DNA of 40,430 bases, from NCBI RefSeq assembly GCF_001552435.1, contig NZ_BCRE01000047.1, positions 1 to 40,430 of the forward strand, given 5' to 3'. Shown here piece after piece: positions 8,918 to 16,501 of the stretch. Each line of letters begins with the position of its first letter. The first letter of the stretch is position 1. A program made the position numbers and the translations under genes. This stretch comes from Kribbia dieselivorans NBRC 106261. Lineage in GTDB: Bacteria > Actinomycetota > Actinomycetes > Actinomycetales > Dermatophilaceae. The notes beneath the pieces were generated by a model. That model was not told the origin of the DNA. It saw only the letters and a program-made list of their open reading frames with translations, and made no database searches.

Positions 8918-9871
8918 GTGGACATCCACCACCTGCGCTACTTCTTGGCCGTTGCCGATCACGGCGGGGTGTCCGGGGCCGCGGCGGCGCTCGACGCCGC
9001 GATTCCCACCGTCTCGGGCGCGCTGCGGAGTCTCGAGCGTCAACTTGGCCAGCCACTCTTCGAACGTCTCGGCGGTGGGATGGTGCTCACCGCTGCCGGG
9101 CATGCGTTGGTCCCGGCAGCGCGGCGAACGCTGCGGGCCGTGGACGCTGCCGCGGTGACCGTGCCCAGCGCCGACGGTTCGCTGCACGGGCGACTCGAGA
9201 TCCATGTGTTGCCGGCGCTCGCCATGGGTGCCGTGCCTGAACTCGTCGCCCGCTTCCGGCGGCGCCACCCGCACGTCCAAGTGGACCTCGCACGTCTGGC
9301 GGACGAGCGGAAGACGCGCTCTCTGCTCATGGACGGCCGAGCCGAACTCGTCGTCGCCCCGTTGCCCTTCGTGGACGGTCACCGCAGGACCCCGACCGAC
9401 CGCCAACTCGACACCGTCACCGTTGGCACCCAGGAGTTCTGGCTGGCCTACCCGGGGGACACACCCCTGCCGGCGCATGATCCGATCGGGTGGGAGGAGG
9501 TTCCCGACGTGCCCCTGGTGGTCGTGCCGGCCGGTGACACCCTCGCCAACGAGGTGACCAGGACCCTGGCCGCGGCGGGGCGGACACCCCCGACCTCGGC
9601 CGTGCTGACCAACCGCGAGGCTCGGCTGTCCTTCGTCCTGGGTGGAGTGGGCGGCACGTTCCTCGAGCGTGGGCTGGCCGGTTTGGCGCGGGCTCGGGGC
9701 GCGCAGGTCCGGGCACTCACGCCACCGCTGCTGCGTCCCTTCGGCCTGGTCCTCGACCCGGCCAGGCTCTCCCCGGCGGCAGCCGCCTTCGTCGCTCTTG
9801 CTCGGGAGGCGGGTCAGTCGGCCTCGGCCAGCGCGAGCCTGGTGAACGCGGAGGCCGCCGGCGAGAGCTGA
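8918..9871 (+). CDS. LysR-family transcriptional regulator (first of three)
   Basis: 317 residues. Residues 1-60 form the winged HTH typical of the family (MDIHHLRYFLAVADHGGVSG, then RQLGQPLFERLGGGMVLTAAG). The rest is the effector-binding domain (residues about 90-300). It has a GTG start with CCGGAGG upstream. As a LysR protein it probably controls the divergent thioesterase gene and perhaps the MFS-ligase pair; the ligand is unknown. Its 3' end overlaps the convergent LysR gene by 58 bp. Confidence 0.88.
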   Translation: MDIHHLRYFLAVADHGGVSGAAAALDAAIPTVSGALRSLERQLGQPLFERLGGGMVLTAAGHALVPAARRTLRAVDAAAVTVPSADGSLHGRLEIHVLPALAMGAVPELVARFRRRHPHVQVDLARLADERKTRSLLMDGRAELVVAPLPFVDGHRRTPTDRQLDTVTVGTQEFWLAYPGDTPLPAHDPIGWEEVPDVPLVVVPAGDTLANEVTRTLAAAGRTPPTSAVLTNREARLSFVLGGVGGTFLERGLAGLARARGAQVRALTPPLLRPFGLVLDPARLSPAAAAFVALAREAGQSASASASLVNAEAAGES

Positions 9872-10683
9872 CCGGGTCGGTGAATGACCCCGACCGGGTA
9901 CGTGGGGTCGGGGTCGAGCCGCCGGTGCGGGACGTGCGTCAACAGCCGCTGTGCGAGCCGCTCGGGGACCAGGGTCGCACCCGCTCCTCGGCCCACGAGA
10001 TCCCAGACCGCGGCTCGGTGGACACAACGCACGGCGACCTCACCGATGGCCGTGGTCAGGACGGGGTCGGACACGACCGGGGCGAGGTGGTCATCGACCT
10101 CGAGCACGAGTGGGAGGGCCCGCACCGCTTCGATGGGAATCGGGTCGGGCAGGTCCGTGGCAATGGCCTCGGGGACCACGAGGACGGTCCGCTCGGTCCA
10201 CAGTCGGTGTTGCACCAGACGTCCGGTATCGGCGGTCAGCGGGAGCAGACCCACCTCCGCGTGGCCCCTGAGCACGGCGTCGACGACGCCGCCGGCGCCG
10301 CCGGGGTCCTCGACCGACAGGGTCACCCCGGGGTGGCGGGAGCGCAGCGCCCCGGCCTGTTCGGGAAGCCTGGTCACCGTCAGGGTCGGATCCGCCGCGA
10401 TGGTGAGCCGACCGCGCTCCAGCCGTTGTACCTCGTCCACGGCTCGGCGGGCACCCTCCGCCTCGCGGAGCGCGGTACGAGCCGGCCCCAGCAGGGCCTC
10501 ACCGGCGGCGGTGAGCTGGACTCCTCGAGGGGTTCGCTCGAACAGGTCGGCGCCCACCTCCGCCTCAAGGCCGTGGATGGCCCGGGAGAGGGACGGCTGC
10601 GCGATGAACAGTGCCTTGGCCGCCCGGGTGACCCCACCGTGCTCCGCCACGGCGACGAAGTACGACAGGGTTCGCAGGTCCAT
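9814..10683 (-). CDS. LysR-family transcriptional regulator (second)
   Basis: 289 residues. The N-terminal HTH is well preserved (AKALFIAQPSLSRAIHGLEA, then DLFERTPRGVQLTAAGEALL), followed by a substrate-binding-like domain. It starts 6 bp after the CoA-transferase stop, so it is the last gene of the MHS transporter / dehydrogenase / CoA-transferase operon and probably an autoregulated pathway regulator. It is not close in sequence to the two other LysR proteins here beyond the shared HTH. The tail overlaps the convergent LysR gene. Confidence 0.88.
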   Translation of the reverse strand: MDLRTLSYFVAVAEHGGVTRAAKALFIAQPSLSRAIHGLEAEVGADLFERTPRGVQLTAAGEALLGPARTALREAEGARRAVDEVQRLERGRLTIAADPTLTVTRLPEQAGALRSRHPGVTLSVEDPGGAGGVVDAVLRGHAEVGLLPLTADTGRLVQHRLWTERTVLVVPEAIATDLPDPIPIEAVRALPLVLEVDDHLAPVVSDPVLTTAIGEVAVRCVHRAAVWDLVGRGAGATLVPERLAQRLLTHVPHRRLDPDPTYPVGVIHRPGQLSPAASAFTRLALAEAD

Positions 10684-10689
10684 GAACCC

Positions 10690-11925
10690 TCACTGGGGGG
10701 CGAGGAGCGCGTCGATCTCGGCGTCGTCGTACCCGATCTCGGCGAGGATCTCCCGGCTGTGCTGCCCCAGGGTCGGCGGGGCAGTGCGCAGTTCCGGCCG
10801 CTCACCGCGGAACATCACCGGGAAACGAATCTGCTCCAGATCGCCGGCCTGCGGGTGCTCGACCGTCCCGATCATCCCCAGGGCTGCGGTCTGCTCGGAG
10901 GCGTAGATCTCGTCCAACGACCGAATCGGTGTGGTCGGCACCGACGCCTCACCCAGCACCCGACACCAGTGCTCGACGGTCTGCGTCGCGAGCGTGGCCT
11001 CGAGCTCGGCATTGAGGGCCTTGCGGTTGACGACCCGGTCGGCGTTGCGCGTGAAGCGGGGGTCCTCGAGCAGGTCGGCCCGGTCGATGGTCGTGCACAG
11101 ACTGCGCCACATGACCTCGTTGCCCACGGCGATGACGAAGTAGCCATCGGAGGCCGGATAGGCCTGGTACGGCACGAGATTGGGGTGTCCGGAGCCCAGT
11201 CGACGCGGCCGTTCGCGGGTCGCGAAGTAGCCCGTGCCCCAGTTGATGTGCAACGCGAGCTGCGTCTCGTACAACGAGGTCGTCACGTACTGACCGCGAC
11301 CGGTACGCCCCCGCTCGACGAGGGCGGCGAGCAGGCCGATGGTGCCGAACAGCGCCGCGCTGAGGTCGGCCATGGCGAACCCGGCCTTGAGCGGCGGGCC
11401 GTCCGGCTCACCGGTCAACGACATCAGCCCGGCCGAGGCCTGGGCGACCATGTCGTACCCCGGCTCGAGCCGCATCGGGCCCGACTCTCCGAAGGCGGAG
11501 ATGTGCAGCACGACCAGCGAGGGGTACTGCTCGGAGAGCTTCTCGAAGCTGTAGTCGCGGTGCAGCGAGCTCCCGGGCCGGAAGTTCTCGACGACGACGT
11601 CGGCCTGGGCGATGAGCCGGTGCACGGCCTCCTTGCCCTCGGGCGACTTCAGATCGAGGGTCACCGACCGCTTGTTCCGGTTCGTCGACAGGTAGTACGT
11701 CGCATCCGGGCCGTTGAACGGCGGACCCCATTGGCGGGTCGGGTCGCCGCCGTCGGGGTGCTCGACCTTGATGACATCGGCGCCCATGTCGGCCAGCGAC
11801 ATGGTCACGTACGGCCCGGCGAGGATCTTCGAGAGGTCGACGACCCGGATCCCCGCCAGCGGGCCGACAGGCTGGTCGGCCGACGGTGACGGAGCCGTCG
11901 TGTGAGGACTCGTCTGCTCAGACAC
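10690..11925 (-). CDS. CaiB/BaiF-type class III CoA-transferase
   Basis: 411 residues. Family signs are IRVVDLSKILAGPYVTMSLA, DVIKVEHPDGGDPTRQWGPP, YYLSTNRNKRSVTLDL, VVVENFRPGS, and the catalytic aspartate D187 in GFAMADLSAALF. Class III enzymes move CoA from one acyl-CoA to a free acid through an aspartyl anhydride. The wording near the N-terminus resembles glutarate/succinate-type CoA-transferases, but the substrate pair is not proven. The start overlaps the end of the acyl-CoA dehydrogenase gene by 8 bp, so the two are made together. With the transporter, a reasonable reading is import of a carboxylic acid, CoA transfer, then dehydrogenation. Confidence 0.92.
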   Translation of the reverse strand: MSEQTSPHTTAPSPSADQPVGPLAGIRVVDLSKILAGPYVTMSLADMGADVIKVEHPDGGDPTRQWGPPFNGPDATYYLSTNRNKRSVTLDLKSPEGKEAVHRLIAQADVVVENFRPGSSLHRDYSFEKLSEQYPSLVVLHISAFGESGPMRLEPGYDMVAQASAGLMSLTGEPDGPPLKAGFAMADLSAALFGTIGLLAALVERGRTGRGQYVTTSLYETQLALHINWGTGYFATRERPRRLGSGHPNLVPYQAYPASDGYFVIAVGNEVMWRSLCTTIDRADLLEDPRFTRNADRVVNRKALNAELEATLATQTVEHWCRVLGEASVPTTPIRSLDEIYASEQTAALGMIGTVEHPQAGDLEQIRFPVMFRGERPELRTAPPTLGQHSREILAEIGYDDAEIDALLAPQ

Positions 11926-13639
11926 CCGCGCTCACCTCCGCCCGAGTGGCGAAGGCGAAGGCCTCCGCGGCGGTGTCGGCGTCCACCGACCCGCCGTCGG
12001 CGACCACCTCGAGGTGGTGCAGGGCCGGAGCGCCGAGGAGGGTGCCGGTGAGGAGTCGCTGCAGGTACGTGTGGGCGACGAGCAGCTTGCGGTGCCCTAG
12101 GCCCGCGGCGATCTCGCGCTGCGCCTGCTCGAGCAGCAGGGTGGCCATGACGGTGTGGCTCAGGTCGTCGGTGTGCGCCCCGGCCGCTGCCTCCTGGTCG
12201 AAGGCGGACGCCGCGAGGATCTCCTGGCTGCGCTCCAGCAGGTCCTCCCACCGGCGCCGCAGGACGTCGGCCGCGGGTCGCACGGCCGGGTCGGTGAGCG
12301 CGTCGAGTCGGGTCACGAACGTGTCGACGAGGGTGACGTGCGCCTGCTTGCGGTTCATGGAGCGCAGCACGTCGAGGGCGATGACGTTGGATGACCCCTC
12401 CCAGATCGAACCCAGGTGGGAGTCGCGGACCAGACGGGCATTGACCCAGTCCTCGATGTAGCCGTTGCCGCCCCGGACCTCCATCGCCTCACCGGTCACG
12501 GTCCGGGCACGCTTGCAGATCGTGTGCTTGGCCATGGGGGTCAGGATACGGATGAGCGTGCGGGCGGTCTCGTCGCCGGCGTCGGAGGCCTCCAACTGGA
12601 GCGCTGCCTCGAAGACCATGCCGAGCGCGGCCTCCGCGTCCACCATGAGCGGCAGCAGCGTGGCTCGCATCAGCGGCTGGTCGAACAGCGGTTTGCCGAA
12701 CACGACGCGCTCGCGGGTGTGGTCGATCGATTCGCGCACCGCGCGGCGCATGAGCCCGCTCGCGCGCATCGCGTTGGACAGGCGCGAGACGTTGAGCATC
12801 TCGGCCATCTGGAGGAACCCGCGGGTCAGGTCGCCGACCGGGCGAGCCCAGGCGCCCTCGAGGGTCACCTCACCGCTGGCCATCGACTTCGTGCCGAGCT
12901 TCTCCTTGAGTCGGTTGATCCGGTAGGCGTTGCGGCTGCCGTCGGGGCGGTGCTTGGGCACGAGGAACATGCCCAGGCCGCGGGTGCCCTCGCCCTGCCC
13001 GGGAACGCGAGCCAGGGTGAGGATGACGTCGGCCGAGACGTTGGAGCAGAACCACTTGTCACCGGCGAGGGTCCAGTGGTCGCCGTGGTCGGTGGCGATG
13101 GTGTCGGTCAGGCCGACGTCGGTGCCGCCCTGCCGCTCGGTCATGAACATCGCTCCGGTGGCCAGGGTGTCCATGTCGGTGCTGCTCAGCGCGGCGATCT
13201 CGTCGGGGAAGTTCTCCGGGTCGAACAGGCGCAGCACGCGGGCGGCGGAGTCGGTCATCGAGACCGGGCACATGAGGCCGAACTCCGACTGGACGAACAG
13301 GTACGACAGGGCGTACTTGATGATGGCCGGCGTCTTGGTCTCCCAGCCGTGCACGCCTCCGTGGTGGGACATCGCGGCCAGACCGTAGCGACCGTAGGCC
13401 AGGTCGCACATGCGCTCGTACGAGGGGTGGTAGTCGATCTCGTCGATGCGCTGACCGTCACGGTCGAATTGGCGGAGCTGCGGTTGGTTGCGGTCGGCGG
13501 TCGCGGCCAGGGCGTCGATCTCGTCGGCAGCCACCGCGCCCAGTTCAGCGATGACGGGCTCGATGCGGGCACGGTCGGCTGGTGAGAGGAGGGAGTCGAG
13601 CAGGGGACGCAGGGCGGGGTCGCGGTCGGCGAAGTTCAT
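11918..13639 (-). CDS. Acyl-CoA dehydrogenase, AidB-like long form
   Basis: 573 residues, longer than classical acyl-CoA dehydrogenases (about 380) and near AidB/long-form members. FAD/substrate motifs are present: GAMFMTERQGGTDVG, WTLAGDKWFCSNVSADV, EVRGGNGYIEDW, and SIWEGSSNVIALDVL with E414 in the catalytic-base position. An extra C-terminal helical region follows (about 430-573). It would oxidise an acyl-CoA at the alpha-beta bond with FAD; an AidB-like role is less likely given the operon. ATG at 13639 is preceded by AAAGGAC. There are 11 bp to the transporter gene upstream and an 8-bp overlap with the CoA-transferase. Confidence 0.88.
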   Translation of the reverse strand: MNFADRDPALRPLLDSLLSPADRARIEPVIAELGAVAADEIDALAATADRNQPQLRQFDRDGQRIDEIDYHPSYERMCDLAYGRYGLAAMSHHGGVHGWETKTPAIIKYALSYLFVQSEFGLMCPVSMTDSAARVLRLFDPENFPDEIAALSSTDMDTLATGAMFMTERQGGTDVGLTDTIATDHGDHWTLAGDKWFCSNVSADVILTLARVPGQGEGTRGLGMFLVPKHRPDGSRNAYRINRLKEKLGTKSMASGEVTLEGAWARPVGDLTRGFLQMAEMLNVSRLSNAMRASGLMRRAVRESIDHTRERVVFGKPLFDQPLMRATLLPLMVDAEAALGMVFEAALQLEASDAGDETARTLIRILTPMAKHTICKRARTVTGEAMEVRGGNGYIEDWVNARLVRDSHLGSIWEGSSNVIALDVLRSMNRKQAHVTLVDTFVTRLDALTDPAVRPAADVLRRRWEDLLERSQEILAASAFDQEAAAGAHTDDLSHTVMATLLLEQAQREIAAGLGHRKLLVAHTYLQRLLTGTLLGAPALHHLEVVADGGSVDADTAAEAFAFATRAEVSAGV

Positions 13640-13650
13640 GGTGGGTCCTT

Positions 13651-15048
13651 TCAGAGGGCGGTGCTGGTGGTGGGCGGAATGACATTGGCCGTGCTGGCGG
13701 TGGTGCTGTCGCTGACCTCGGCGGGCTGCCCGTGGCGGGCCCGTCCGGAGGTGCGGGCGATGAGCGCGAGCACGCTGACGATGGAGATGAGCACGTAGGC
13801 GAGGCCGAGGATGACGACGCTGACGATCGAGCCGGTCTGGGTGAGGAGGAACTGCGAGACCAGCGGCGCGGTGCCGGCGAAGATCGTCGTGCTGAGCTGG
13901 TAGCTGAGCGAGATGCCGGTGTAGCGCACGTCGGGCGGGAACACCTGGGAGAGGATCCCGGCGACGGCGGAGTAGCACATCGCGTGGGGGAAGGTGGCCA
14001 GGCCCATTCCGACGATGGCCCAGAACATCGATCCGGTGTTGATGAGCACGAACATCAGCGGCAGGAGGATGAGCTCGGGCAGCAGCATGAGCAGAACGGC
14101 CTTGCGCAGGTCGACCTTGGTGGCGAGCACTGCGCCGAAGGGCTGGACGATGACCTGGATGACCAGCGCGATGGAGATCACGGCGAGGAAGTCGGATCGC
14201 CCGAAGTCGAGTTCCGTGGTTGCCCAGGACAGCGCGAACGTCGTCTTGACGTACGTGACGGCGACACCGGCCGTGACCGCGCCGCAGCCCAGCAGAACGA
14301 TCGTGCGGTGGTTCTTGAGGATCTCGGTGATCGGCAGGGCGGCGGTGCGCTTGCTTTCGAGCAACTGGGTCATCTCCGGGGTCTCCTTGAGACGCAACCG
14401 GATGAACAGGCCGACGAGGATCAGCAGCGCCGAGGCGAGGAAGGGCAGGCGCCAGCCCCAGGAACCGAACGCGGCGTCGGAGAGCTGGGTGACGGCGAGG
14501 AACGAGAGCGTGGCGAGGAGGTTGCCGACCGGCGATCCCTGCTGGGCGAACGCGCCGTAGAGGATCTTCTTGCCGGGCGGGGCGTACTCGGTGGCGATGA
14601 GCACCGCTCCGCCCCATTCGCCGCCGACGGCGACGCCCTGGAGCATGCGCAACAGGATGAGCAGGATGGGTGCGGCGGCACCGATCGTGGCGTAGCTGGG
14701 AAGGAGTCCGATGCCGATCGTCGAGACACCCATGATGAGCAGGGTCGCGACGAGGGACTTCTTGCGCCCGTACTTGTCGCCGAAGTGGCCGAAGATGATG
14801 CCGCCCAACGGCCGGGCCAGGAAACCGACCCAGAAGGTGCCGAAGGCGGCGAGGGTGCCGATGGCGGCGTTGTCGGTGGGGAAGAAGACCTTGCCCAGCA
14901 CGAGTGCGGCGGCGGAGCCGTAGATGTAGAAGTCGAACCATTCGACGGTCGTGCCGACGAACGCGGTGATGCCGGCCTTGCGCGCCTCCGCCGGGGACGG
15001 CGTTGGCGGATCGTCGAGGGGAGCCGGTGAGGTGTTGCTGCTGGACAT
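13651..15048 (-). CDS. MFS transporter of the metabolite:H+ symporter (MHS) family
   Basis: 465 residues and 12 predicted membrane segments. MHS signs are FVGTTVEWFDFYIYGSAAAL at the N-terminus, FLARPLGGIIFGHFGDKYGRKKSL in the first cytoplasmic loop, and LRMLQGVAVGGEWGGAVLIA. Relatives import alpha-ketoglutarate, citrate, shikimate, betaine or aromatic acids with protons. It is the first gene of the operon and probably brings in the acid processed by the CoA-transferase and dehydrogenase. GGAGCTCC lies near the start. The C-terminal 30 residues are polar, rich in T/S, and probably disordered. Confidence 0.92.
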   Translation of the reverse strand: MSSSNTSPAPLDDPPTPSPAEARKAGITAFVGTTVEWFDFYIYGSAAALVLGKVFFPTDNAAIGTLAAFGTFWVGFLARPLGGIIFGHFGDKYGRKKSLVATLLIMGVSTIGIGLLPSYATIGAAAPILLILLRMLQGVAVGGEWGGAVLIATEYAPPGKKILYGAFAQQGSPVGNLLATLSFLAVTQLSDAAFGSWGWRLPFLASALLILVGLFIRLRLKETPEMTQLLESKRTAALPITEILKNHRTIVLLGCGAVTAGVAVTYVKTTFALSWATTELDFGRSDFLAVISIALVIQVIVQPFGAVLATKVDLRKAVLLMLLPELILLPLMFVLINTGSMFWAIVGMGLATFPHAMCYSAVAGILSQVFPPDVRYTGISLSYQLSTTIFAGTAPLVSQFLLTQTGSIVSVVILGLAYVLISIVSVLALIARTSGRARHGQPAEVSDSTTASTANVIPPTTSTAL

Positions 15049-15087
15049 GATGGGGGAGCTCCTTTGCTCTGGTCGAAGATCCCCGAC

Positions 15088-15103
15088 GTGATCGGACGAT
15101 CAC
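15088..15103. promoter_or_regulatory. FadR/GntR-like palindrome upstream of the MHS operon
   Basis: GTGATC-GGAC-GATCAC is a perfect palindrome 40 bp upstream of the MHS transporter start. The half-site and 4-nt spacing look like GntR/FadR-type operators rather than a LysR box. No GntR gene is in this window. The nearby stretch 15140-15185 is the most AT-rich part of the gap and is where the promoter and any LysR site should lie. Confidence 0.45.
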
Positions 15104-15190
15104 CGTCGTTCGGGAACATGCACCACCATGGCCGCCGTCATTGATTCCTGTCCAACACTAAATGTCGTGGTCGGAATGACGGATATAGTC

Positions 15191-16081
15191 TCAATCTGGA
15201 GTGGGGAGCACCTCTTCGGCCACCTCGAGGACGCGCTGCAGGGCCGTTGATGCCGCGTTGGCTCGCCAGGCCAAGGCGATGGGCAGGATGATGGCGGGGC
15301 CGTGCAGCCGACGAAAGGCGACGTGTTCGAGTTGGATGTGGCGCGCGGAGTCGACCACGAGGGCGACACCGACACCCGCGCCGACGAGGGTGAGCAGGTT
15401 GTAGGCATCGGGTGCCTCCTGCGCGACGCGTGGGGCGAAGCCGGCGGTCAGGCAATGGCGCAGCGTCGCCTCGTGGATCGCGGAGCCATGCGCGGCGGGG
15501 AACGTCACGAACGGTTCTCCGGCCAGTTCGGCGAGGTCGATGGTTTCGTGGAGCGCCAGGCGATGGCTGCTGGGCAGCGCGACGACCAACTCCTCCCGAC
15601 TGATGACGCGCATCGAGACGTCCGGGCGTTCGACGTACGAGACGAATCCAAGGTCGAGATCACCAGAGGCGATCTGGCCGAGGGCCTCGCCGGAATAGGT
15701 CTGGCTCCGCAGGACCAGGTCGATGCCCGGCAGTTGGGCCGTGATCTCTCGGGTCAGCCGGGGGAGGGCGTCGTAACTGCTCGCGCCGGCGAAGCCGATG
15801 GTCACGCGACCGACCTCGCCGGCCACCGCGGCGCGCACCGACCGACGCGCGACCCCGGCCGCGGCGAGGACGTCACGGGCCGGGCCGAGCAGCGCCTCAC
15901 CGGCCGGAGTGAGCCGGACCGAGCGGGTGCTCCGCTCGAAGAGCACCGCGCCGAGGTCGCGTTCGAGCAACTTGATCTGCTGGCTCAGCGGCGGTTGGGC
16001 CATGTGCAGGCGAGCCGCGGCGCGACCGAAGTGCAGTTCCTCGGCGACGGCGATGAACCCCTCGAGATGACGAAGCTCCAT
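15191..16081 (-). CDS. LysR-family regulator, CatM/BenM-like (third)
   Basis: 296 residues. The ATG at 16081 begins MELRHLEGFIAVAEELHFGR, followed by AQPPLSQQIKLLERDLGAVL and SVRLTPAGEALLGPAR, close in style to BenM/CatM-type LysR proteins of aromatic and dicarboxylic acid pathways. The effector domain (about 90-290) has GFAGASSYDALPRL and DLDLGFVSYVERPDVSM. The frame is open upstream of this start, but that stretch is antisense to arsR. It lies 142 bp upstream of the MHS operon in the same direction, so it may control, or partly read into, that operon. Confidence 0.9.
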   Translation of the reverse strand: MELRHLEGFIAVAEELHFGRAAARLHMAQPPLSQQIKLLERDLGAVLFERSTRSVRLTPAGEALLGPARDVLAAAGVARRSVRAAVAGEVGRVTIGFAGASSYDALPRLTREITAQLPGIDLVLRSQTYSGEALGQIASGDLDLGFVSYVERPDVSMRVISREELVVALPSSHRLALHETIDLAELAGEPFVTFPAAHGSAIHEATLRHCLTAGFAPRVAQEAPDAYNLLTLVGAGVGVALVVDSARHIQLEHVAFRRLHGPAIILPIALAWRANAASTALQRVLEVAEEVLPTPD

Positions 16082-16135
16082 GGGGTCAGCGTGGCATGGC
16101 TGGTGCGGGATGGGGCGCGGCCCGTTCCACGGGTG

Positions 16136-16161
16136 TAGTATCTGCGTATGGATGCAGATAC
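16136..16161 (+). promoter_or_regulatory. Leaderless promoter with overlapping ArsR/SmtB-type operator
   Basis: TAGTAT (16136-16141) lies exactly 6 nt before the arsR ATG (16148), the spacing of a -10 box for a leaderless mRNA; no ribosome site is present. An inverted repeat GTATCTGC-N8-GCAGATAC (16138-16161) covers both the -10 box and the start codon. A protein bound here would block transcription directly. The shape resembles sites of ArsR/SmtB metal sensors. It should be the autoregulatory site controlling arsR and the CDF gene. Confidence 0.75.
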
Positions 16162-16501
16162 GCAATCGATCACCCCGCCACCGGAGCAGGTCGAGTTTGC
16201 GGTCGAGGTCTTTCGCATGCTCGCCGACGGCACGCGTATCCGGCTGCTGTGGGCCCTGCGTGATGACGAGCTGCCCGTGAACGAACTCGCGGAGCGAGTA
16301 GGGAAGCCCGGTCCGGCGGTGTCGCAGCATCTGGCCAAGCTGCGCATGGCGCGCATGGTGCGTACGCGGCGCCAGGGCAACCAGGTGTTCTACCGCGTCG
16401 AGAACGATCACGTCGCCCGGCTCGTGGCCGACGCGATCCAGAACGCCGAGCATGCCGCCGATGAGGTGCCCGCGCACCACCGCCAGCAGGGGGAGCGATG
16501 A
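16148..16501 (+). CDS. ArsR/SmtB-family metal-responsive repressor
   Basis: 117 residues. It has the winged-helix core of the family: VEVFRMLADGTRIRLLWALR, ELPVNELAERVGKPGPAVSQ, then HLAKLRMARMVRTRRQGNQV and FYRVENDHVARLV. There are no cysteines; the histidine-rich C-terminal end (H387-style positions are absent, but HVARLV and AEHAADEVPAHHR are there) suggests an alpha5-type Zn/Co/Ni site rather than an arsenic site. Its stop overlaps the start of the CDF gene (ATGA), so repressor and exporter are coupled. Expected behaviour: bound to its operator without metal, released when metal is in excess. Confidence 0.93.
   Translation: MDADTQSITPPPEQVEFAVEVFRMLADGTRIRLLWALRDDELPVNELAERVGKPGPAVSQHLAKLRMARMVRTRRQGNQVFYRVENDHVARLVADAIQNAEHAADEVPAHHRQQGER

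Noticed and set aside
12416-13585. Long + strand open frame opposite the acyl-CoA dehydrogenase gene
   Set aside because: Mirror of a well-supported gene, with no motif and no ribosome site. The same reasoning removes long frames at 9880-11889, 2469-3917 and 21607-23304.
11918-13639. Calling the dehydrogenase a DNA-alkylation protector (AidB)
   Set aside because: Its operon with a transporter and a CoA-transferase points to metabolism and the catalytic-base position is a glutamate.
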